Source: Fibrobacter succinogenes
Lineage (GTDB): Bacteria > Fibrobacterota > Fibrobacteria > Fibrobacterales > Fibrobacteraceae
DNA: 53,768 nucleotides
Reading direction: 5' to 3'
Assembly (NCBI RefSeq): GCF_902779965.1
Contig: NZ_CACZDK010000020.1
Span: 1-53,768, forward strand
Positions 31,362 to 40,118 of this stretch are shown one piece after another. The notes below the pieces were generated by a model, which saw only the letters and a program-made list of their open reading frames with translations, was not told where the DNA came from and ran no database searches. The first letter of the stretch is position 1, and the number at the start of each line of letters is the position of its first letter. The position numbers were made by a program, and so were the translations under genes.

Positions 31362-32261
31362 TTGGCGTACAATATTACAACAGCGTTATTGAATAAATTG
31401 ATAGTTCTTGCCAACGGAGATGAACTCCCCGCAAGCGACTGTAAAGGAGTTATTTTTGCCGAATTGCTAAAGGAAGGTTTGCTGATTTCATTCCCAAAAG
31501 GACGAGGTTCTTTTTGCAAAGCTCCAAATGGAAATGCCTTACGAGCTTATCTAGCCATTCGAGATGATGCGTTCAAAGATTTAGAAAAAAGCGAAGAGAT
31601 GTATCGTAGGCTTTCTTGGGCGGAAAGTAGCATCAGACCGTTGGCCATGCGAAAGGAACAAGCTGTATCAACAGGTAATTCAAAAATTCGAACTGCCCGT
31701 AGTTGCAAGGGGTTCTTGGTAAACTGCTATGAACCGATACCAGTGAGTCTCAATGGAAAACATTTTGATTTGAATCCGCCTGATGGATCCTTTGTTTTTA
31801 TCGCTGATTACGAAAATTTCTTTGTCCCAGAAAATGTGATAGTTGTGGGCATAGAGAATATGGAAAATTTCCGCTATATTGAACGGCAGAAAACATTGTT
31901 CAAACAAATTGTTCCCTTTGTTAAGCCGCAACCATTACTATTTGTAGCTCGCTATCCGCAGTCCGGTGATTTGATTCGTTGGCTCTGTGGCAACGACAAT
32001 TATTATATGCATTTTGGCGATTTAGACCTTGCTGGCATCAATATCTATCTTACCGAGTTTTATGCCAAACTTGAGGAGCGTTCCGCTTTCTTTGTTCCAA
32101 ATGATGCTGAAAAACGCATTGAAAACGGCAGCCGCGAACGCTACGACAACCAGATTCTGAAATTCGAGAATATGAAAGTGACCGATTCGAGAGTTCAACC
32201 GCTTGTGAATCTAATCAAGAAACATCACAAGTGTTACGACCAAGAAGGATATATCGAGTAG
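31362..32261 (+). CDS. jetD: JetD-like Toprim nuclease of Wadjet
   Basis: 299 residues. TTG start with AGGAG 6 nt upstream, one nucleotide after the jetC stop. The C-terminal half is a Toprim domain: acidic VVGIENMENF supplies the first glutamate, and MHFGDLDLAGINIY the DxD pair, as in topoisomerase VI A and JetD. The N-terminal part (about 1-120) should be the winged-helix arm. JetD is the nuclease that cuts plasmid DNA held by JetABC. It is somewhat short against the ~380-400 residues of many JetD proteins, so the N-terminal domain may be reduced. Convergent with the next gene, 11 nt apart. Confidence 0.85.
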   Translation: MAYNITTALLNKLIVLANGDELPASDCKGVIFAELLKEGLLISFPKGRGSFCKAPNGNALRAYLAIRDDAFKDLEKSEEMYRRLSWAESSIRPLAMRKEQAVSTGNSKIRTARSCKGFLVNCYEPIPVSLNGKHFDLNPPDGSFVFIADYENFFVPENVIVVGIENMENFRYIERQKTLFKQIVPFVKPQPLLFVARYPQSGDLIRWLCGNDNYYMHFGDLDLAGINIYLTEFYAKLEERSAFFVPNDAEKRIENGSRERYDNQILKFENMKVTDSRVQPLVNLIKKHHKCYDQEGYIE

Positions 32262-32272
32262 CTGAAATCTTT

Positions 32273-34630
32273 TTACGAGCGTTTCTCTCTCCCATACGGC
32301 TTGGTGACGTACACAAGGGCGGTGGTGAGCGTGTAATCGGCAATGAGGGCTGCTGCAAGACCAATGATGGAGAGTAATCCGACGTTGTGCAGTGCGCCCA
32401 TGGGGCTGAAGATGAACACGAAGAACATTGCGCAGAGAATGAATGTTGTCATACCCATCGTCTTTCCGATTTCGCGGTAAGAGAGCAATAGCGCTTTTTT
32501 GTAGCTGCTCGTGCGTTCGTAACCGTATTTGATGTGATTGTTCATGTGGATGGTGTCGTCAACGGCGATGCCCAAAATCATCGGCATGACGATCATCGTT
32601 ATCATGTCAAGTGGCATTCCCGAATAGCCCATGACGCCACCGATTAAAAGTACGGGGGCGACGTTTGGAATCATGCCGATGAGGCCCGCCTTGATGCTCC
32701 CGAATGCGAGAATCATCATGATGGCGATGATGACAAATGAACCTCCGAACGAACGCAACAGTCCATTTACGAGCTTGCCGTTCATTTCGGCATAGTTCAC
32801 GACTTCGCCGACGATTGAAGTTTTAGCGTCCGGGAAAATTTGCGCGGCGTACGATTTTGCGGAATCGAGGTCTTCAACGATTTTCTTGGCATCGTACCCA
32901 GAGAGTTCTATGTGGATGAATGTCGTTTTGTAATCTTCGTCCATGCGTTCAAAGAGCGCGTCGGCATCTGAAATTTCGTAGAGGAACAGCAGTTGCGTGA
33001 GCATGTCCTGCGCATCGGGAATCTTGTAGTATTCTGTGCTGTCGCTGTTCAGCGTGCGGTTCATTTCTTTCACGAGCCGCGTTACGGATTGAACGCGGGG
33101 TTTGTCTCCTGAAATTTTTGTGAGCTGGAGCGTGCCGAGTTTTTGTTCGAGGGATTCGATACGTTTCATGTTGACTGGATTTTTCAGTGCATCACTTTCG
33201 TTGAATTCAATCATTACGTTGAAATCGTAGAGGCTTCCGAGTTTGCCGCTAAGCATGTCCATAAGCCTTGTGACGAACGGGATTTTTTCGCCCATCGTTT
33301 TTGTGTAGTCCATGTTCACGTCAATGTTCATCACGCCTGGAATTTGCAACAACATTATGGCGGCGGAAATTGCAGCGATGATGCCGCTGTGCCTGCAAAC
33401 TTTGCGACCGAAGAATTCAAAGAGGATGTCGGCCTTGGTGGCGCCGGCCGTTTTCACTTCTGTCGGGTCGGGCTTTGCGTTTTTGCCGAAGCTCATGAGA
33501 ATCGGAATCAAGATAATGACGTACAAATAAACCATGAAGACGATGCCTGCCGAAATGCCGCCGATCCAGCGGATGGGGCGGATGCCTGCGAACAGGAACG
33601 AAATCAGCGAGGCAACGGTGGTAATGACGGTAAAGAGGATCGGCCAGCCGGTTTCTTCGACAGCGTTTATCACGGATTCGCGGCGGTTGCCCGTGCGCCT
33701 AAAGTGCATGCGGAATGAATTGATGTAATGGATGGAGTAGCCGACCGAAAGTGCCATGCCTAAAAGTATGGGGAGTGCGACCATGCTTTCGTCGCCGACG
33801 ATACCGAGCCAAGCGTTTACGCCGAGCACTGAGGCGATTCCTCCGACGGTTGCGATGGCGGGGACAATGACTCCGCGCAAGGAACGTACAAATAAAATAA
33901 GGCATGCAAGCATGACGGTAAAGCCAATACCAATGCGCATAGCGCATTCACGCGAGATGACTTCGTTTTCTTCCATTTCGGTGTAGCTCATGCCGGTTGG
34001 GAGCATCTCGAACTTGTCGCTTTTGAATTCATCGGAGAGAATGACGTTGCGAGCGAAAGGCGCGATACTGTCTTTGCCGAAATCGATGCCTCCTTCGTAT
34101 GATTTCAACGAGAGAATAACCCATGTTTCTTTCGCGTCGTCGGAGACGATGTTGTTCACGAGAGATTCTCGGCTCATGATGAGCGATTTCTTGGCGGCGA
34201 GCTGTGCTGAATCTGTCGGGATGCCGCTTTCGAACGGGTCGATGACTTCGAAGCCTTCGTTATTTGCAATAGGGATGGATAAGTTGTGTGTGAGTGAAAC
34301 AACGCGGTCGGCGTAAGGGACCTCATTTTCGAGACGCTTGGAAAGTCGGTCGATGGCGCTTAAAACTTCGGGGGCGAAAACATCGTTAGCACGGACCATC
34401 ACCATGTAGCCGTCATCGCTGCCGAAAACGTTATTGAAGTGCGCTTGGTCAATTTTGACTTTGTCCCAATCATCGAACCATTCTTCTTCGCTGCTGGTCA
34501 TTTGCAATTGCGGAAGCCCGAGGCATGCGGCGAGAGTCACAAGAATTGTTGCAAGTAAAATCAGCCAACGGAATTTAATTTGAAAACGCCCCAGGCGGGC
34601 GAAAACTTTATTAACTCGAGAAACTTGCAT
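32273..34630 (-). CDS. RND/MMPL-superfamily exporter
   Basis: 785-residue inner-membrane protein. It repeats the layout of one transmembrane helix, a large periplasmic loop and five helices: TM1 at ~20-40 (WLILLATILVTLAACLGL), loop, then a helix cluster from ~235; the second half begins with SGIIAAISAAIMLLQIPGV and ends with a matching cluster. Motifs LPILLGMALSVGYSIHYINSF and VMPMILGIAVDDTIHMNNH are typical of the MMPL/HpnN-like group, which moves lipids or hydrophobic compounds. It is a single-gene transcription unit with no partner adaptor, divergent from the ECF operon. Substrate unknown. ATG at 34630 with GGATG-type context. Confidence 0.85.
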   Translation of the reverse strand: MQVSRVNKVFARLGRFQIKFRWLILLATILVTLAACLGLPQLQMTSSEEEWFDDWDKVKIDQAHFNNVFGSDDGYMVMVRANDVFAPEVLSAIDRLSKRLENEVPYADRVVSLTHNLSIPIANNEGFEVIDPFESGIPTDSAQLAAKKSLIMSRESLVNNIVSDDAKETWVILSLKSYEGGIDFGKDSIAPFARNVILSDEFKSDKFEMLPTGMSYTEMEENEVISRECAMRIGIGFTVMLACLILFVRSLRGVIVPAIATVGGIASVLGVNAWLGIVGDESMVALPILLGMALSVGYSIHYINSFRMHFRRTGNRRESVINAVEETGWPILFTVITTVASLISFLFAGIRPIRWIGGISAGIVFMVYLYVIILIPILMSFGKNAKPDPTEVKTAGATKADILFEFFGRKVCRHSGIIAAISAAIMLLQIPGVMNIDVNMDYTKTMGEKIPFVTRLMDMLSGKLGSLYDFNVMIEFNESDALKNPVNMKRIESLEQKLGTLQLTKISGDKPRVQSVTRLVKEMNRTLNSDSTEYYKIPDAQDMLTQLLFLYEISDADALFERMDEDYKTTFIHIELSGYDAKKIVEDLDSAKSYAAQIFPDAKTSIVGEVVNYAEMNGKLVNGLLRSFGGSFVIIAIMMILAFGSIKAGLIGMIPNVAPVLLIGGVMGYSGMPLDMITMIVMPMILGIAVDDTIHMNNHIKYGYERTSSYKKALLLSYREIGKTMGMTTFILCAMFFVFIFSPMGALHNVGLLSIIGLAAALIADYTLTTALVYVTKPYGREKRS

Positions 34631-34679
34631 AACATCCTCCCAAAAATTTTGCCCGAAAATAATATAACGTGTAGCGTTT

Positions 34680-34772
34680 TTCTACTCCAATCGGACGCGG
34701 AAAAAACATGGGTGGATATAGTATGTGTACGAAAAGTTAAACGGGGCTAAACTGCGTCTAAATGGAGTAGAA
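34680..34772. promoter_or_regulatory. Imperfect inverted repeat between divergent transporter genes
   Basis: TTCTACTCCA...GGACGC (34680-34698) and GCGTC...TGGAGTAGAA (34754-34772) are inverted copies with about 15 of 19 positions paired. They lie in the 258-nt region between the RND-like exporter (minus) and the ECF operon (plus), so they may bind a shared regulator. Confidence 0.5.
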
Positions 34773-34831
34773 TTTAATGGGAAAATTTCTCTATTTTTGC
34801 CCCAAAAAAGTATCCACAATTGGAACTGTTT

Positions 34832-34882
34832 AAGGAGATTCCCGATGGTTCGGCGGGCTTACCAAACTTAGTCGGGGATGAC
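34832..34882 (+). repeat. Interspersed repeat with family B core
   Basis: AAGGAGATTCCCGATGGTTC...GTCGGGGATGACA, containing GATGGTTCGGCGGGCTTACC (compare 17947 and 37042). It ends 6 nt before the ATG of the ECF S-component, so its AAGGAG is too distant to serve as ribosome-binding site for that ATG. Confidence 0.65.
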
Positions 34883-34888
34883 AAGAAA

Positions 34889-35494
34889 ATGAAAACTACT
34901 GGAAAAAAATCTTCGAATACGTTGGTGCGTGACCTCGTGAACGTGGGCATTTTTGGTGCACTTTACCTTGCTCTTTCTGGACTTGGAGCGAGTATCGGTT
35001 TTATTCCTGCGTTTATTGTGGTTTCCACATGCGTAGTGAGCTTGGTGACGAGCGTCCCGCTATTCCTTTTCTTTTCGAAAGTCGAAAGGCCTTTACTTTG
35101 CTGCGTGTTGCTTTGCATGCTTTTTGGCGTTGTCATGGTGTTCTCTGGCCACGGAATTTCTTTTGGTTTGCTTTGCGTGGTGTATGGCGTTTTGGCGGGC
35201 CTTTGCTTAAAGCTGTTCCACAAGAATTTTGTGGGATGTCTGCTTGCTAATGTGATGATTAGTTTTGTGCCTTCTTCAATGATGATTCCGCTTTGGTCTT
35301 CGACCGAAGAATACTTGGCGTATTGCAGTTCTGTTTGCGATAAGGCTTATATTGCTCATTTGGCGGAGCTTTCTAGCAGCTATTGGCCTTTGATTGGACT
35401 TTTTAGCTTTGGTGCCGCAGGCGCTGTGGTGGGTGGATTCATTGCTCGTCGCATGATGAAAAAGCATTTTGAACGCATCGGACTTGCAAAATAG
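34889..35494 (+). CDS. ECF transporter S component (MptD/Trep_Strep-like)
   Basis: 201 residues from the ATG at 34889; a TTG at 34820 would translate the interspersed repeat and is rejected. Six hydrophobic segments (VNVGIFGALYLALSGLGA, IPAFIVVSTCVVSLVT, LLCCVLLCMLFGVVMVF, FGLLCVVYGVLAG, CLLANVMISFVPSSMMI, LIGLFSFGAAGAVVGG) and a basic C-terminus fit the substrate-binding S subunit of an energy-coupling factor transporter, Trep_Strep/MptD type. Substrate not determined (a vitamin or precursor). The next gene (EcfT) starts inside its 3' end. Confidence 0.82.
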   Translation: MKTTGKKSSNTLVRDLVNVGIFGALYLALSGLGASIGFIPAFIVVSTCVVSLVTSVPLFLFFSKVERPLLCCVLLCMLFGVVMVFSGHGISFGLLCVVYGVLAGLCLKLFHKNFVGCLLANVMISFVPSSMMIPLWSSTEEYLAYCSSVCDKAYIAHLAELSSSYWPLIGLFSFGAAGAVVGGFIARRMMKKHFERIGLAK

Positions 35495-36221
35495 CGTCAT
35501 TGCGAGGAACGAAGTGACGAAGCAATCTAGGAATCTTGCGTTTGCATTAGATCCGCGTACAAAACTGTTTTTAGCGGTGGTGGCAAACGGCATGGTTTTT
35601 ACCGCTCCACTATTCTATAGTTTGTTGATGGTTGTTGTAACGTCTATATTGCTATTATTTGAGGGAAAGTGGAAATTTGTTTGCGCTTTCTTTTTTGTTT
35701 ATTTGACTGCTGGCTTTTTCTTTGATTTTGTGAAAAATTTGGATATTGGTACCTCGGGTACGATAATTCTTGCGTCGTTGTTTTTGATGTACCGCATTAT
35801 GCCGGCCTGCGTTGTGCTTTATTATGTGATAACAACTACCAAGGTCAATGAATTTTTGGCATGCATGTCGCGGATGCATATTTCGAACAAGGTGACGATA
35901 CCCTTAATTGTGATGATTCGATTTTTCCCTACGGTGTATGATGAATCCCGTGCGATTGGCAATGCGATGCGGATGCGCGGAATCCGTTTGTTCAGTTTGC
36001 GGACGCTGAAAAATCCGGTGGCGTTTCTTGAATATCGGCTAGTACCGCTTTTGGTTTCTATTACGAAAATTGGCGATGAACTTTCGATTGCCGCAGTAAC
36101 GCGTGGACTCTCGACGGATACGAAACGCACTTGCGTTGCAAAGATTGGGTTCCGCTGGGCGGATGCTGCTGTGTGGGCTTATTGTATTGTTGTGGTTGTA
36201 ATGTTTTTACTCCGTAATTAG
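35469..36221 (+). CDS. ECF transporter T component (EcfT) with repeat-encoded N-terminus
   Basis: 250 residues if started at the TTG 35469, overlapping the S-component gene by 26 nt. The conserved EcfT body starts at FALDPRTKLFLAVVANG and has ~6 transmembrane helices plus the two coupling motifs (AMRMRGI and AAVTRGL) that dock onto the ATPases. The ~24 residues ahead of it (VIARNEVTKQSRNL) are translated from a family A repeat (35495-35528). No ATG lies between the repeat and the body, so the repeat is probably translated or a non-ATG start is used. Start uncertain. Transmembrane coupling subunit of the S-T-A complex. Confidence 0.88.
   Translation: MNASDLQNSVIARNEVTKQSRNLAFALDPRTKLFLAVVANGMVFTAPLFYSLLMVVVTSILLLFEGKWKFVCAFFFVYLTAGFFFDFVKNLDIGTSGTIILASLFLMYRIMPACVVLYYVITTTKVNEFLACMSRMHISNKVTIPLIVMIRFFPTVYDESRAIGNAMRMRGIRLFSLRTLKNPVAFLEYRLVPLLVSITKIGDELSIAAVTRGLSTDTKRTCVAKIGFRWADAAVWAYCIVVVVMFLLRN
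35495..35528 (+). repeat. Family A repeat at the start of ecfT
   Basis: CGTCATTGCGAGGAACGAAG...GAAGCAATCT, covering the S-component stop region and the first EcfT codons. Confidence 0.8.
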
Positions 36222-36229
36222 TGCTGTTA

Positions 36230-36256
36230 CGTCATTGCGAGCGTAGCGAAACAATC
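36230..36256 (+). repeat. Family A repeat between ecfT and ecfA
   Basis: CGTCATTGCGAGCGTAGCGA followed by AACAATC. It lies in the 59-nt gap before the ATG of the double ATPase; an open frame through it (from 36221) would add 20 residues but is not needed. Confidence 0.75.
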
Positions 36257-36280
36257 CGTCTTAATTGTCTTTCCCAACCT

Positions 36281-37789
36281 ATGAACATTTCTTTAAAAAA
36301 CATTTCCTTTTCTTACTCCGATTCCCTGGATGATGCGATTCTCAAGAATTTGAATTTGGAGATTCGTTCGGGCGAGTGCGTTGTGCTGGCGGGGGAGTCG
36401 GGTTGCGGAAAGACGACGATTTCAAAACTCATTAACGGTTTGATTCCGCATTACCATTCGGGAACGATGGATGGTGATGTGCAGCTCGGCGACAAGAATA
36501 CCGCCGATATGACGCTTGCCGAAATTTCAAGAGTCGTGGGTTCCGTTTTCCAGAATCCGCGTTCGCAATTTTTCAACATTGATACGGATTGCGAACTTGC
36601 TTTTGGTTGCGAAAATTTGGGAATGGATCCCGAAGAAATCAAACAGCGCGTGGAAAATGTTGTCCAGGAATTTCATTTAGAGCATTTGCTGGGTCGTAGC
36701 ATTTTTAACCTTTCGGGCGGCGAAAAACAGAAAATCGCGTGTGCGTCTGTTGCGGCGACGGACCCTGAAATTTTTGTGCTCGACGAGCCTTCGGCTAATC
36801 TTGACTTGAAAACTGTCGCAGACCTCGCCGAAATTATCAAGTTCTGGAAATCTCGCGGCAAGACCGTTGTTGTCGTGGAACACCGCATCCATTACTTGCG
36901 CGAAATTGCAGACCGGATTTGCTATGTAAAAGACGGCAGCATTGCACACGAATGGACTCCAGCGGAACTAGAAGCGAAAGGTCCGGAATATGCGGCAAGC
37001 CTCGGACTGCGTTGCATGAATTTGGAACAATTGCGCGAAGGGATGGTTCGGCAAGCGCACCGACATAACGACATTGCGAGCGGTGAAATTGACGATGTTG
37101 CGAGCGACAAAAATAACGTCATTGCGAGCGAAGCGAAGCAATCTATCATTTTCGACAATCTCACTTTCTCATACCATCGCAAGCATCTGATTTTAGATAT
37201 TGATCGTCTTGAACTCCCGTGTGGGCAAATTACGGCGCTGATTGGTCATAACGGTGCTGGCAAATCGACGCTTGCGCAAGTATTGTGCGGATTGCAGGGC
37301 TCTTGGCGTCAAAAGCGTGCGGCTCGCAAGCGCGGCACGTACTTGATTATGCAAGATGTGAACCATCAGCTTTTTACCGAAAGCGTTCTGGATGAAGTCC
37401 TGCTCGGCATGAAACCGCAAGATGAAAAGTTGGCTCTTGAAATTCTTGAAGGTCTCAATCTCAAACAATATGCGGACAATCATCCGATGGCTCTTTCGGG
37501 CGGGCAAAAACAGCGTGTCGCTATCGGCAGCGGAATTTCGAGCGGGTGCGATGTTGTTGTGTTTGACGAACCCACAAGCGGTCTTGACTATAGGCAAATG
37601 CTTGCTGTTTCTGCGACGCTTAAAAAGCTTGCCGCCAGCGGAAAAACGCTACTCGTGATTACGCATGACCCTGAATTTATTTTAAACAGTTGTCAATCCG
37701 TGGTTCGCATGGAATACGGAAAAGTCGTAGAACAGTATCCGCTGTTAGGCAATCAGGAAAAATTGATAGAAGCGATGCTGAATGTGTAG
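36281..37789 (+). CDS. Fused double ECF ATPase (EcfA1-EcfA2)
   Basis: 502 residues from the ATG at 36281. Two ABC ATPase domains in one chain: domain 1 with Walker A GESGCGKTT, signature LSGGEKQ and Walker B IFVLDEPSANLD; domain 2 with GHNGAGKST, LSGGQKQ and VVVFDEPTSGLD; both have switch histidines (VVEHR, VITHD). They power the S and T components encoded just upstream. The linker (~260-290) reads MVRQAHRHNDIASGEIDDVA and then ASDKNNVIASEAKQS; it is translated from one family B and up to three family A repeat units (37042-37144), in frame. All catalytic motifs are intact. Last gene of the operon. Confidence 0.9.
   Translation: MNISLKNISFSYSDSLDDAILKNLNLEIRSGECVVLAGESGCGKTTISKLINGLIPHYHSGTMDGDVQLGDKNTADMTLAEISRVVGSVFQNPRSQFFNIDTDCELAFGCENLGMDPEEIKQRVENVVQEFHLEHLLGRSIFNLSGGEKQKIACASVAATDPEIFVLDEPSANLDLKTVADLAEIIKFWKSRGKTVVVVEHRIHYLREIADRICYVKDGSIAHEWTPAELEAKGPEYAASLGLRCMNLEQLREGMVRQAHRHNDIASGEIDDVASDKNNVIASEAKQSIIFDNLTFSYHRKHLILDIDRLELPCGQITALIGHNGAGKSTLAQVLCGLQGSWRQKRAARKRGTYLIMQDVNHQLFTESVLDEVLLGMKPQDEKLALEILEGLNLKQYADNHPMALSGGQKQRVAIGSGISSGCDVVVFDEPTSGLDYRQMLAVSATLKKLAASGKTLLVITHDPEFILNSCQSVVRMEYGKVVEQYPLLGNQEKLIEAMLNV
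37042..37144 (+). repeat. Repeat cluster inside the EcfA linker
   Basis: Family B unit GATGGTTCGGCAAGCGCACC (37042-37064), two degenerate ACATTGCGAGCG / GATGTTGCGAGCG units, then a full family A unit CGTCATTGCGAGCGAAGCGA ending AGCAATCT (37117-37144). Confidence 0.8.
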
Positions 37790-37861
37790 CGGAATAACAA
37801 AATGCAAAATTAAAAAATGCAATAAATTGGTCAAAACGCACTGATTTGCGCCTCGATCGAA

Positions 37862-38746
37862 TTATGTAGAGTGCGTGCGGTCAAGTGTTTCGTAAACGAC
37901 GAACGTCGTCCCGATAATCATGACCAAGAGTGCCACGATGTATTGCAGCGTGATTTTTTCGTTCAGGAGTACGACAGAAAATAGGACGCCAATAAATGGC
38001 GCTATAGCGTAAAACGCACTTGTCTTTGCGGCGCCCAGATATTTTTGTGCTCGGATGTATGTAAAAATGCTCAGACCGTAAGCCACAAAGCCGAGCAGCA
38101 GGGCGAGCGGGATGTATTTTGCGGCAAAATTCATTTCGCCTGTAGTAAGCGAAACGACGATGGAACCGATTCCGGAACAGAGGCCTTTTATGGTCACAAT
38201 CTGGTATGTGCTTTTATCCGAAATTTTGCGGGTGCAGTTGTTTTCTAGCCCCCAGCAGATGGTCGCTCCGAGAACGAAAATGGAACCAATTGAAAAATTA
38301 AAAGCTTGGATATTTTCAAACGAGAGGATGAAACTGGACGCCGTAATAAACAAAATGGCAAGCCATAAACATAAAGAAACTCTTTCTCTGAAAATGAAAA
38401 ATGCAATCAGTGTTGTCGCGACGATTTCAAAGTTTCCGAGCAGAGATGCATTGCTGGATGTTCCGTACTTTACGCCAAACATAAGCAAAATGGGCGCGAC
38501 GATGTCGAGTAATACCATTCCCAACGTGTAAGGAAAATCGTTCCTATCTAATCGTTCTAATTGGGGCTCGTGCTTGATGTGAAATAAGTAGAGAATACCA
38601 ACACCGAATCCTGCACCGATATAAAGTAACCCTGCCATAAAAACAGGTGAAATATGACCAAGTAATATTTTTGAACAAGGAACGTTCAATGCGTAAAATG
38701 CGGCAGCTAGAATAGCGTAAAAAATTGCAATGAGTTTCTTGTTCAT
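37862..38746 (-). CDS. EamA/DMT-family transporter
   Basis: 294 residues from the ATG at 38746 (MNKKLIAIFYAILAAAFYAL) behind CGGGG; a longer frame upstream overlaps the MATE gene and is rejected. Ten predicted transmembrane helices in two EamA repeats (repeat 1 with LNVPCSKILLG, repeat 2 with GSIFVLGATICWGLENN), typical of drug/metabolite exporters. 31 nt downstream of the MATE gene on the same strand, so likely co-transcribed. Substrate unknown. Confidence 0.87.
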   Translation of the reverse strand: MNKKLIAIFYAILAAAFYALNVPCSKILLGHISPVFMAGLLYIGAGFGVGILYLFHIKHEPQLERLDRNDFPYTLGMVLLDIVAPILLMFGVKYGTSSNASLLGNFEIVATTLIAFFIFRERVSLCLWLAILFITASSFILSFENIQAFNFSIGSIFVLGATICWGLENNCTRKISDKSTYQIVTIKGLCSGIGSIVVSLTTGEMNFAAKYIPLALLLGFVAYGLSIFTYIRAQKYLGAAKTSAFYAIAPFIGVLFSVVLLNEKITLQYIVALLVMIIGTTFVVYETLDRTHST

Positions 38747-38777
38747 GATCCCCGAGTAGTATTTCGTACTTAAAAAA

Positions 38778-40109
38778 TCAATAGTAACCATATTTCTTTC
38801 GGTATCGCACAAGGCAAGCTGCCGTAAATATAAATGATGCGACTTCTGCAACCACGGTCGACGCCCAAATTCCATCGACTCCGAATGCAATGGGTAGCGT
38901 GAGTACGGCTAGGATCTCAAAAAGGAAAGTCCTGAAGAAAGAGATAAGGCCTGAGACCAACCCGTTGTTTAAAGCGGTGAAAAACGAGGACCCTGCGTAG
39001 TTTACTCCCATCAGTAAATAGGCGAAAGAATAAATGTATATGCCGTGACGGATCATTTCGAATAAATTGAGATCGTAGCTTCCAAAAATGTATGCGAGTG
39101 GATATGCTAAAATTTCAGAGGTTGCCGTTAGCAAGAAGCCTGCGAAGATGACGATGACCAAATCTTTCCTGAACAGATTTTTGAGTTCTTCTGTATTGCT
39201 AGCGCCGTAGTGATAACTTACGATAGGAGCTCTGCCAAATGAATACCCCATATAAATGGTTGAGAATATGTAGCTTGTATACATAATGGCTCCATAAGCG
39301 GCTACACCTGTATCGCCTGCGAATTTGATAAGCTGGTAATTGTAGAGCATGCTTACAACTGACATGGCGATATTTGATACCAATTCGGAAATACCGTTTG
39401 TCGAAGTCGTTAACAGTGCTGAACCATCAAAGCAAGGCTTTACAAGACTCAATGGAGTCTTGTTGGGCAAAAGGAAAAATATCAAGGGGACAATCCCGCC
39501 AACCATCTGGCCGATTACCGTTGCAAATGCCGCTCCGGAAATCCCCCATTTTAAAATGACGATAAAAACAAGGTCTAATAAAATATTGGTGACGCCCGCT
39601 ACGACCGTAACTATAAAACTTAATTTTGGCCGTTCCGCTACGATAAAAAAACAATAGAAAATATGCTGGAATATGAACGCGGTTCCGCCGAGAACGGCAA
39701 TGCGCCCATAGTGGGTTGCTTGAGTAAGTAATTCACCGTTTGCTCCCAAAAAGCATACGATATTTTCCATGAAAAACGAGATGGCAATACTTACGATGAT
39801 TCCAAATGCGAACATGGTATAGACAATCATCGAAAAGACCTGATTTGCCTTGACCTTATTCTGTTCGCCCAAAAGCTTTGCAACAAGGGCGCTGCCGCCA
39901 GCTCCCATCATTACGCCGACAGAAGCAAGAAACATAAGAATCGGCATGACGAAATTTACTGCGGCAAATGCTGTTTTACCGACAAAATTCGATACGAAAA
40001 TTCCGTCGACTATGCTGTAAATTGTAGTGAAAAATAATGTTAAAATAGATGGCAGAACAAAGCGTAGTAGCCGTGGATATGTAAAGTGGTCTGAAAGTTT
40101 TATTTCCAT
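38778..40109 (-). CDS. MATE-family multidrug/organic compound exporter
   Basis: 443 residues with ~12 transmembrane helices in two six-helix bundles. The N-terminal FVLPSILTLFFTTIYSIVDG and GVMMGAGGSALVAKLLGE segments are characteristic of MATE (NorM/DinF-type) antiporters, which export cationic drugs or metabolites using Na+ or H+. First gene of a MATE-EamA operon. No Shine-Dalgarno sequence: a TTGACA-17-TAAATT promoter ends 9 nt before the ATG, and a TTAGAC-type box sits within it, so regulation may be shared with the feo regulon. Confidence 0.9.
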   Translation of the reverse strand: MEIKLSDHFTYPRLLRFVLPSILTLFFTTIYSIVDGIFVSNFVGKTAFAAVNFVMPILMFLASVGVMMGAGGSALVAKLLGEQNKVKANQVFSMIVYTMFAFGIIVSIAISFFMENIVCFLGANGELLTQATHYGRIAVLGGTAFIFQHIFYCFFIVAERPKLSFIVTVVAGVTNILLDLVFIVILKWGISGAAFATVIGQMVGGIVPLIFFLLPNKTPLSLVKPCFDGSALLTTSTNGISELVSNIAMSVVSMLYNYQLIKFAGDTGVAAYGAIMYTSYIFSTIYMGYSFGRAPIVSYHYGASNTEELKNLFRKDLVIVIFAGFLLTATSEILAYPLAYIFGSYDLNLFEMIRHGIYIYSFAYLLMGVNYAGSSFFTALNNGLVSGLISFFRTFLFEILAVLTLPIAFGVDGIWASTVVAEVASFIFTAACLVRYRKKYGYY

Positions 40110-40118
40110 TGTCTAACA

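Noticed and set aside
34820-34888. TTG start giving the ECF S component 23 extra residues
   Set aside because: Those codons are interspersed-repeat DNA; the ATG at 34889 starts the native membrane protein.
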